This document shows positions 5,244 through 10,769 of a stretch of 10,769 bases of DNA, piece after piece; position 1 is the first letter of the stretch; each line of letters begins with the position of its first letter. The notes beneath the pieces were generated by a model. The model saw only the letters and a list, made by a program, of their open reading frames with translations, ran no database searches and was not told the DNA's origin. A program made the position numbers and the translations under genes. This DNA comes from JAJFTV01 sp964532655 (GTDB lineage: Bacteria > Chloroflexota > Anaerolineae > Anaerolineales > Anaerolineaceae), in assembly GCA_964532655.1 (NCBI GenBank), contig CAZHMZ010000137.1:1-10769 (forward strand), written 5' to 3'.

Positions 5244-7457
5244 TTAACCAGGTTTCACGCGGTGCGTTTCGAGCACATTAGGCAGATTTTCAATTCTCGT
5301 CAGCAGACGGCTGAGTTGTTCGATATCCATCACTTCGATCACCAGATTGATGGCTGCCAGATTGTGGTTGATCTTTAAATTCATATTGATGACGTTGATG
5401 CTCTCATTGTTCAGTACGTTCGAGATATCCCCCATTAAGCCTTGCCGGTCATACGCCTTGATTTCGATAGAGACAGGGTACGTTAATGCTGCCTGACCCC
5501 AGGATACGCGAATCAAGCGCTCGTGCTCATCGTTACGCAGCACATTGGGGCAGTCTTCACGGTGGATGGTCACCCCGCGACCGCGGGTGATGTAGCCAAT
5601 GATCGGGTCGCCCGGAGCTGGCTCACAGCAGTGCGCGATACTGGTTTGCATCCCGCGTAAACCCATCACCGTCACCGAATTGGAGCCTGCCTGAACCTTG
5701 CTGGGGGCGTGGGTGAGCAGTTGATCATCAATTCTCTGTGTTTCAGATATGCGTGTGATGATTTTGCCGGTGGAAAGATCACCGGTACCTACCGCAGCAT
5801 ACAGATCATCGACGGTTTTGTACTCCAGCACACCCAGCAGTGATTCCAGGTCGGTATCCTGCATACCCAGACGGCGCAGTTCCCGTTCAACAATGATCTT
5901 TCCCTGAGCAATGTTTTGCTCGTAATTTTGCCACTTGAACCACTGCTTGATCTTTGAACGTGCGCGTTGTGTGTTGACCAGCCCAAGGTTTTTGTTGAGC
6001 CAGTCACGGCTAGGCCCACCCTGTTTGGAGGTGAGCACCTGTACCTGATCGCCGGTTTTGAGAATGTAATCCAGATTAACCAGTTTCCCGTTGATTTTGG
6101 CGCCCCGGCAGCGGTGACCGATTTCTGTGTGAACGTGGTAGGCAAAGTCAATGGGAGTGGAACCGGCAGGCAGGTCGATGATATCGCCTTTGGGTGTAAA
6201 TACGTATACACGATCGTTGAAGACATCCGGTTTGATGCCTTCAGCAAACTCCTGCGAGTCTTCCACCTCCTGGCGCCATTCCATGATCCTGCGTACCCAG
6301 TTAATGCGCTGCTGGTAGGATTCGGCCATTTCGCCTTTTTCCTTGTAGCACCAGTGAGCCGCGATACCGTACTCGGCATTGTAATCCATCTCGCTGGTGC
6401 GGATCTGCACCTCGAGCGGTTTACCGTCTTCATAGATAATGGCGGTGTGCAGGGACTGGTAGAAGTTATTCTTGGGTGCCGCGATATAGTCGTCAAACTC
6501 CTGCGGGATCGGACGCCAGTGCATGTGGATGACGCCTAAAGCCGCATAACAGGTTTGAACATCTTTCACAATCAGGCGCACCCCACGCAGATCGCGCACC
6601 ATTTCAAAAGGTTCGCCTTTTTCGATCATTTTTGCATAAATGGAATAGATATGCTTGGGTCGGCCGCTGATCTCACAATCGATGCCGGACTGCTTCATGA
6701 TGGATGAGAGATTGCAGATGATATCAGCAATCTGCTTTTCGCGGGTTGTGCGGTTATCTGCCAGATTGTCGGCAATTTCTTTGTATTTGTCAGGGTTTAC
6801 ATAGCGAAATGAGAGGTCTTCCAGCTCCCATTTGAGCTTCCACAACCCCAGGCGGTTCGCCAGAGGGGCGAAGATATCCAATGTTTCCTGGGCGATGGGT
6901 TGCTGTTTCTCTTCGGGGAGGAAGGACATCATACGCATATTGTGAAGCCGGTCGGCCAGTTTGATCAGCACCACACGCACATCCTCGCTCATGGCGATGA
7001 ATGTCTTGCGAAGGATCTCATTCTTCAGATCTTTCGACCTGCTTCTGCGGATCTCTTCCTCTTTTTGCTGCTGCGATTTATCGGCTGCGACTTCGGTACC
7101 ATTTTCTCGCACATATTCGCTATCAACACGCGAAACACGCGGGAGGTTGATCAATCTGGTGACGCCGTCTACCAGTTTACCCACCTCAGGCCCAAATGTA
7201 TCGATGATATCTTTGATGGTGAGATCGGTGTTCTCTACCGTGTCGTGCAGGATTCCGGCGATGATCACGGGAGGGGGAACGCTCATATCGATTAAAATCG
7301 ATGCGACAGCGATGCAGTGAGAAATGTAAGGTTCCCCAGAGAAGCGTTTCTGCCCGGCATGAGCCTTTTCAGCCATCTTGTACGCCTTCATGATTTCTTC
7401 ACGTTCAATGGGTGAATAAATTTCAGGCAGACTGGACATCAACGTTTCAATTTTCAT
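5244..7457 (-). CDS. rel: Bifunctional-type (p)ppGpp synthetase/hydrolase (RelA/SpoT homologue)
   Basis: This enzyme makes and probably degrades the alarmone (p)ppGpp; 737 residues, a full-length Rel. Domains in order: HD hydrolase (about 25-200) with H47, H71-D72 (LHDTVENT) and D169 (LADRLHNMR); synthetase (about 260-370) with RDLRGVRLIV (D289), YQSLHT (333-338), PLEVQIRT (E349) and AEYGIAAHW; TGS (about 415-480, VFTPKGDIIDLPAGS); a Cys region with HCCEP (609-613) and REDCPN; and a C-terminal ACT domain (about 660-735). The hydrolase metal residues all look intact. The synthetase motif that is RxKD in most bifunctional Rel enzymes is EFDD here (320-323), and the usual PKPNGYQS reads PKNNFYQS. 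The ATG at 7457 has only a weak GAGG upstream. It has its own promoter, so it need not depend on the HAD gene upstream. Confidence 0.96.
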   Translation of the reverse strand: MKIETLMSSLPEIYSPIEREEIMKAYKMAEKAHAGQKRFSGEPYISHCIAVASILIDMSVPPPVIIAGILHDTVENTDLTIKDIIDTFGPEVGKLVDGVTRLINLPRVSRVDSEYVRENGTEVAADKSQQQKEEEIRRSRSKDLKNEILRKTFIAMSEDVRVVLIKLADRLHNMRMMSFLPEEKQQPIAQETLDIFAPLANRLGLWKLKWELEDLSFRYVNPDKYKEIADNLADNRTTREKQIADIICNLSSIMKQSGIDCEISGRPKHIYSIYAKMIEKGEPFEMVRDLRGVRLIVKDVQTCYAALGVIHMHWRPIPQEFDDYIAAPKNNFYQSLHTAIIYEDGKPLEVQIRTSEMDYNAEYGIAAHWCYKEKGEMAESYQQRINWVRRIMEWRQEVEDSQEFAEGIKPDVFNDRVYVFTPKGDIIDLPAGSTPIDFAYHVHTEIGHRCRGAKINGKLVNLDYILKTGDQVQVLTSKQGGPSRDWLNKNLGLVNTQRARSKIKQWFKWQNYEQNIAQGKIIVERELRRLGMQDTDLESLLGVLEYKTVDDLYAAVGTGDLSTGKIITRISETQRIDDQLLTHAPSKVQAGSNSVTVMGLRGMQTSIAHCCEPAPGDPIIGYITRGRGVTIHREDCPNVLRNDEHERLIRVSWGQAALTYPVSIEIKAYDRQGLMGDISNVLNNESINVINMNLKINHNLAAINLVIEVMDIEQLSRLLTRIENLPNVLETHRVKPG

Positions 7458-7498
7458 TCAAATATTGGCCTCTATTAATCACTTTCAATCGGATACTC

Positions 7499-7527
7499 AT
7501 TATAATCATTTCGAATCAGAAAGTCCA
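7499..7527 (-). promoter_or_regulatory. Promoter for the rel gene
   Basis: On the minus strand TGGACT (7527-7522) and a perfect TATAAT (7504-7499) are separated by 17 bp, in the 86-base gap after the HAD gene. The expected start near 7491 leaves a leader of about 35 bases. The -35 box and spacing equal those of the tRNA-Gln promoter. Confidence 0.65.
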
Positions 7528-7543
7528 AAGCTGTAAGGCTTTC

Positions 7544-8236
7544 TTAACGATTACCATGATCAGAAATTTCCATAATCAGGTCTGTCAATGAGCAGTCGGC
7601 AAGGGACTCAAGAACCTTATCGGCGGCGCTGAAATCGAGACCCTGGGTGATCACATTGGGCACTGCCACACAGAACAAACCGGCCTGTTTAGCCGCCACC
7701 AGACCATTGTAGGAGTCTTCAAAAGCAAGCGCCTGGTGAGGATTGACGCCCAAACGCTTGACTGCCAGTGTGTACAATGCCGGATCCGGCTTTACTTTCT
7801 GAACATCTTCCCTGACGCAGATCGCGTCGAACAAATGCTTGATTTCGTATTGCTCCAGAAAAGGGATGACCCAACTCGCGCCCGAACTGGATGCAACGGC
7901 CAGTTTCAAACCGAGACTCTTAGCCTGTTGCAAATATTCTGCCACGCCGGGCTGCAAAGGCATTTCGGCCATATACTGATCAAACAGGCGACGGCGCTCC
8001 GTCTGTATCTTCTGTAAATCCAGGGGCTCTGAAACACGCGCCTGAAGATTTTCAACCGGATCGAAAACCTCCAATGACGCTCCCACGCAAGCCAGCCACT
8101 CGGTCAACTCAAGCCGGGCGCCATTTTGCTGATAAATTTTCTGCCAGGATATGAATTCAGGTTCTTCCGTATTTAAAATCAATCCGTCAAAGTCAAAAAC
8201 CAGTGCATGAATGAGACTACCGTTATTGTTGATGAT
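7544..8236 (-). CDS. HAD-superfamily hydrolase (subfamily IA, beta-PGM-like), no standard start codon
   Basis: A phosphatase or phosphomutase of the haloacid dehalogenase fold; the substrate cannot be told. Motif I is DFDG (Asp15 and Asp17 from the nominal start), motif II VASSSGA, motif III Lys149 in KVKPDP and motif IV FEDSYNG (Glu173, Asp174), all intact, with the helical cap between I and II. The first ATG/GTG/TTG in frame is TTG 8182, which lies after motif I and would delete the catalytic aspartates, so translation must begin upstream. Upstream, a GGAGGA (8245-8240) is followed five to eight bases later by ATC codons at 8236 and 8233, and ATT at 8212 begins IHALVFDFDG, where relatives usually have Met. 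An in-frame TGA sits farther upstream. Start 8236 is nominal: a rare start codon, a mutated ATG or a sequence error are all possible. Confidence 0.75.
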   Translation of the reverse strand: MINNNGSLIHALVFDFDGLILNTEEPEFISWQKIYQQNGARLELTEWLACVGASLEVFDPVENLQARVSEPLDLQKIQTERRRLFDQYMAEMPLQPGVAEYLQQAKSLGLKLAVASSSGASWVIPFLEQYEIKHLFDAICVREDVQKVKPDPALYTLAVKRLGVNPHQALAFEDSYNGLVAAKQAGLFCVAVPNVITQGLDFSAADKVLESLADCSLTDLIMEISDHGNR

Positions 8237-8257
8237 GGTTCCTCCGAAAGCGTAGCA

Positions 8258-8301
8258 GCATTCCAGGCAGAGGGTCTGAAAAATCAGTCAGCCTGGAATG
8301 C
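8258..8301. other. Stem-loop between the dehydrogenase and HAD genes
   Basis: GCATTCCAGGC (8258-8268) and GCCTGGAATGC (8291-8301) are a perfect 11-bp inverted repeat. Inside, CTGA (8276-8279) and TCAG (8284-8287) form a second 4-bp stem. It begins 17 bases after the dehydrogenase stop and ends about 13 bases before the HAD ribosome binding site. There is no U-tract after it on either strand, so it may be an mRNA-processing, stability or leader element rather than a standard terminator. Confidence 0.6.
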
Positions 8302-8318
8302 AGCGTCAAAATGAATTT

Positions 8319-9422
8319 CTACAAAGTAAAGGGATAATCCAACCCCAGCTCTTTTTGAATGAAGATGACATCCTTTTGGATGGATGGCACCACCGCAATT
8401 CCCTGTTTGGGAACGATGTGTTCCAGTTCGTATTCTTTTTCTCCGGCTGTGTAGATGCGGTCTTCACCCGGTTCTTTGGTCGAGTTCCGCAGGGTGCGTA
8501 AAATTCCGCCGGTGGTCTTTTTGAACGAATCGAGCCCCATGAAGCTCTCGATGTTGATGGCCATGAAGAAATGTCCCACCATGAAGGGGGTCTTGTTGCC
8601 GTTTTTATCAAAACCCAGCATATCGGTGAGGTAACCGCCGTCCTGCAGGGAGGCGCATAAAATTTCAACCATGGTGGCCAGACCGTAGCCTTTGTATCCG
8701 CTCAGTTCTTCGCCGGGGCCGCCCAAAGGCAGGAGAGCGGCTTTATCCTTAGGTAAGGAAGACAGAATTTCAGCAGCGTCCGTCATGGGCTGTCCATCGG
8801 GGCCGGTCACCCATCCCGGAGGGATCGGTTTGTTCTTACGGTTGTACACTTCCACCTTTCCGCGCTGGATAATGGAGGTGGCAGCGTCAAACAGGAAAGG
8901 ACAATCTTCATCGGTGGGTACGCCAAACGCGATGGGGTTGGTTCCCAGGAGGGGCTGCACGCCAAAGGTAGGTGAGATGGAGGGGCGGGCATTGGTGAAG
9001 CTCATGCCGATGCATCCCTGCTTGAGTGCCATATTGGCATAATAGCCATCGATGCCAAAATGGGTGGAGTTGCGAACAGCCACTGAACCCATCCCGTATT
9101 GCTTGGCTTTGTCGATCGCCATTTGCATGGATCGCGTACCGATAACCATGCCCATTCCGTAATGGCCATCTACCACCGCTGTGGTGGGGCCTTCGCGTAG
9201 GATTTCGTAATTAGTGATTGCCATTTGCTGGCCGGATTTGATACGGTCATAATACATTTTCAGACGCTGTACGCCGTGAGACTCGATCCCGCGTAAATCA
9301 GCTGCCATCAGTACATCGGCACAGATTTTGGCTTCATCAGCGGGAACACCACTTCTGGTGAACACCTCTACCATGAATTTACGCATTGTTTCAACGGGCA
9401 CTAAGACAGTATCCTGGTCCAT
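8319..9422 (-). CDS. Type-2 malate/L-lactate dehydrogenase family oxidoreductase (Ldh_2)
   Basis: An NAD(P)-dependent 2-hydroxyacid dehydrogenase of the malate/L-sulfolactate/ureidoglycolate/2,3-diketogulonate family; 367 residues, the usual length. Family signatures are LRGIESHGVQRL (His49), VRNSTHFG (His121), a LLGTNPIAFGVP loop (about 158-169) and SGYKGYGLATMVEIL (about 241). It is not related to classical Rossmann-fold LDH/MDH. The ATG at 9422 is chosen because GGAGGA (9434-9429) lies six bases upstream; an upstream TTG at 9440 would precede that signal. The gene is divergent from pfkA and shares a control region with it. The HAD gene follows after a stem-loop and may be co-transcribed. 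The substrate is not determined: family members differ in only a few residues. 2-Oxoacid/2-hydroxyacid metabolism near glycolysis is a reasonable inference. Confidence 0.9.
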   Translation of the reverse strand: MDQDTVLVPVETMRKFMVEVFTRSGVPADEAKICADVLMAADLRGIESHGVQRLKMYYDRIKSGQQMAITNYEILREGPTTAVVDGHYGMGMVIGTRSMQMAIDKAKQYGMGSVAVRNSTHFGIDGYYANMALKQGCIGMSFTNARPSISPTFGVQPLLGTNPIAFGVPTDEDCPFLFDAATSIIQRGKVEVYNRKNKPIPPGWVTGPDGQPMTDAAEILSSLPKDKAALLPLGGPGEELSGYKGYGLATMVEILCASLQDGGYLTDMLGFDKNGNKTPFMVGHFFMAINIESFMGLDSFKKTTGGILRTLRNSTKEPGEDRIYTAGEKEYELEHIVPKQGIAVVPSIQKDVIFIQKELGLDYPFTL

Positions 9423-9466
9423 GATTTTTCCTCCTGCCAACTGGATATGGGGTTCATTACGAAATT

Positions 9467-9475
9467 ACTATATCA
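9467..9475 (-). promoter_or_regulatory. Extended -10 promoter for the Ldh_2 gene
   Basis: Minus strand TGATATAGT (9475-9467) is TGn followed by TATAGT (5 of 6). There is no good -35; that region is occupied by an inverted repeat. The expected start near 9460 leaves a leader of about 38 bases. Confidence 0.45.
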
Positions 9476-9477
9476 TA

Positions 9478-9503
9478 ATTCTCATGAGAGGAGATATGAG
9501 AAT
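9478..9503. promoter_or_regulatory. Inverted repeat between divergent promoters, candidate shared operator
   Basis: ATTCTCAT (9478-9485) and ATGAGAAT (9496-9503) are perfect 8-bp arms with a 10-bp spacer. The left side also contains the palindrome TCTCATGAGA (9480-9489). The repeat sits exactly between two extended -10 boxes pointing away from each other and covers both -35 regions, the layout of a two-way repressor or activator site. Confidence 0.55.
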
Positions 9504-9504
9504 A

Positions 9505-9513
9505 TGCTAGAAT
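9505..9513 (+). promoter_or_regulatory. Extended -10 promoter for pfkA
   Basis: TGCTAGAAT (9505-9513) is TGn plus TAGAAT (5 of 6). A perfect TATAAT at 9522-9527 is a second possible -10, although neither has a clear -35. The leader to the ATG would be about 25-40 bases. Confidence 0.5.
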
Positions 9514-9557
9514 TCCATTAATATAATGTAATTCGCATCGAAGCAAGGGAGTGAATC

Positions 9558-10526
9558 ATGAAACGAATTGGGGTATTAACCAGTGGGGGAGATGCGCCCG
9601 GTATGAACGCCGCGGTAAGAGCTGTGGTCCGTACGGGTATTCATTATGGCTTGAATGTGTTTGGCATTCAACAGGGATACGAGGGATTGCTAAATGGCAA
9701 GCTGCTCCCGTTGGGAACGCGGGATGTGGGTGGAATTCTGCAACGCGGAGGGACTATTTTAGGCAGCGCCCGCTGCGAAGAATTCAAGACCGAGCAGGGC
9801 CGTCAGAAAGCCATGCGGATATTGAACCAGTTCGAGATTGACGGGCTGGTGATCATCGGTGGGAATGGATCGCAAAAGGGTTCGTATGCCCTGAGCCAGA
9901 TGGGCCTTCCCGTAGCCGGAGTAGCCTCTACCATCGATAACGATCTGTATGGGGCGGATATCACCATTGGGGTCGACACGGCACTCAATATCGCGCTGGA
10001 GGCCATTGACCGACTGAAAACAACTGCCTCATCGCACCAGCGAGCATTTCTGGTAGAAGTGATGGGACGCGAGCATGGACACTTGGCTCTCATGGCCGGT
10101 ATTTCCGGCGGGGCTGAGGCGGTGGTGCTGCCTGAAGTGGAAACCGACCCTGAAGAAATTGGCGATGTGATCAAGAGCGCCTACGAGCGAGGGAAGGGGC
10201 ACGCGTTAGTCGTGGTGGCAGAAGGTGCAACCTACAACGCTACCCGGTTGATGGAATACTTCCATGAGCATGAAGAGCGGTTGGGATTCAACCTGCGCAG
10301 CACCATATTGGGGCATGTTCAGCGGGGCGGCAACCCGGGCGCTTATGACCGGATTCTGGCTACTCGACTTGGCGCGGCAGCCGTTGAGAACCTGGTCAAC
10401 CACAATTACGGCATGCTGTCGGCCATGCGAAAAGGCGAAATCTCCACCTGTCCACTGGAAGAGGTGGTTTCCAACAAGCAGACAATCGATCTGGATTTGT
10501 TCAGACTGGCAAAGATTCTGGATTAG
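9558..10526 (+). CDS. pfkA: 6-phosphofructokinase
   Basis: It phosphorylates fructose 6-phosphate in glycolysis. The 322-residue protein matches bacterial PfkA in length and aligns almost without gaps to E. coli numbering in its first half. Motifs: SGGDAPGMNAAVRAVVR (Arg21 and Arg25 of the effector site), GSARCEEF (Arg72), GGNGS (101-105), STIDND with catalytic Asp127, VEVMGREHGHLAL and LGHVQRGGNPGAYDR. Gly104 is the residue seen in ATP-dependent enzymes (PPi-dependent ones have Asp). Two changes stand out: Asn103 replaces the usual Asp103 near the Mg-ATP, and Ser124 replaces the Gly before TIDND. Phosphate-donor use is therefore probably ATP but not certain. The start is clear: GGGAG precedes ATG 9558 at normal distance. 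The promoter region is shared with the divergent dehydrogenase. Confidence 0.95.
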   Translation: MKRIGVLTSGGDAPGMNAAVRAVVRTGIHYGLNVFGIQQGYEGLLNGKLLPLGTRDVGGILQRGGTILGSARCEEFKTEQGRQKAMRILNQFEIDGLVIIGGNGSQKGSYALSQMGLPVAGVASTIDNDLYGADITIGVDTALNIALEAIDRLKTTASSHQRAFLVEVMGREHGHLALMAGISGGAEAVVLPEVETDPEEIGDVIKSAYERGKGHALVVVAEGATYNATRLMEYFHEHEERLGFNLRSTILGHVQRGGNPGAYDRILATRLGAAAVENLVNHNYGMLSAMRKGEISTCPLEEVVSNKQTIDLDLFRLAKILD

Positions 10527-10553
10527 ATTACCAGACTGCACCAGGTAAGCCTT

Positions 10554-10769
10554 TCAGGGCTGGGACGGATATCCTGCGCCACAAAAAGTGAGAGCCAATT
10601 CACACAGTGCTTTCACACCGTTGGGCAGGATTTTTGGATTGAAAACGCAGTTGGGCGCGTGGATGGGCACTACCGGTTTACCGGGCAGGTCATTTCCGAT
10701 GTACAGAAACAAACCCGGTACATGCTGCAGGAACAAAGAGAATTCTTCACAGCCCAGGCCGGCGTCATA
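10554..10769 (-). CDS. M20-family amidohydrolase/peptidase, C-terminal part
   Basis: The frame is open to the window edge, so only the last 71 residues are visible and the start is outside. GLGCEEFSLFLQHVPGLFLYIGND matches the conserved end of M20D amidohydrolases (N-acyl amino acid or hippurate/IAA-amide hydrolases), where an ExFS..L..VPG..F..G pattern is usual. PIHAPNCVFN carries the His that serves as the last metal ligand in this family, and LPNGVKALCELAL is the terminal helix. It converges on pfkA with a 27-base gap that holds only a weak 5-bp hairpin (TTACC 10528-10532 and GGTAA 10544-10548). The exact substrate cannot be judged. Confidence 0.85.
   Translation of the reverse strand, partial: YDAGLGCEEFSLFLQHVPGLFLYIGNDLPGKPVVPIHAPNCVFNPKILPNGVKALCELALTFCGAGYPSQP

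Noticed and set aside
5789..6496. 235-codon minus-strand frame inside rel
   Set aside because: It overlaps the synthetase and TGS domains in another frame, with a Ser/Thr/Arg-rich low-complexity product; rel has clear motifs throughout.
5967..6539. Long plus-strand open frame (190 codons) antisense to rel
   Set aside because: It lies wholly inside the rel coding region, has no recognisable domain and no ribosome binding site; it is a shadow of the real gene.
10527..10553. Bidirectional terminator between pfkA and the amidohydrolase gene
   Set aside because: Only a 5-bp stem with an 11-base loop and no T-tract; too weak to call.

Overview
The window holds ten protein-coding genes (two cut off by the window edges) and one tRNA gene. 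Base composition is moderate and intergenic gaps are short. The proteins (cell-wall SEDS/PBP pair, GluRS, long Rel, Era-like GTPase with a DUF697 tail, small Cys-rich acidic protein, bacterial PFK, M20 amidohydrolase) look like chromosomal housekeeping DNA. The overall impression is Chloroflexota, Anaerolineae-like. That is inference from sequence style only; no search was possible. I see no transposase, integrase, phage gene or CRISPR array.

Layout. 1-1657 (+): the C-terminal end of a class B penicillin-binding protein, then a RodA/FtsW polymerase, a two-gene cell-wall unit. 1653-1770: a 17-bp tandem repeat array that begins inside the rodA stop codon. 1795-3279 (+): gltX. 3410-3480 (+): tRNA-Gln(CUG) with its own promoter. 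3517-5117 (-): an Era-like GTPase with a DUF697-type membrane tail and, upstream of it, a small Cys/acidic protein, separated by a strong intrinsic terminator whose sequence also contains the GTPase promoter. 5244-9422 (-): a Rel-type (p)ppGpp synthetase/hydrolase, a HAD phosphatase with no ordinary start codon, and a type-2 malate/lactate dehydrogenase. 9441-9557: a divergent control region with two extended -10 promoters around one inverted repeat. 9558-10526 (+): pfkA. 10554-10769 (-): the C-terminal end of an M20 amidohydrolase.

Functional themes are cell elongation (PBP/RodA), Glu/Gln decoding (GluRS beside a tRNA-Gln with a U1-A72 pair, consistent with tRNA-dependent amidation), the stringent response (Rel), and central carbon flux (PFK divergent from a 2-hydroxyacid dehydrogenase). 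No clear new multi-gene system is visible. The points most worth a second look are the Rel protein with an EFDD motif and an intact hydrolase site, the HAD gene lacking a standard start, the promoter nested in a terminator, the 17-bp array, and the shared operator-like repeat between pfkA and the dehydrogenase. There is no gene-free stretch longer than about 150 bases.
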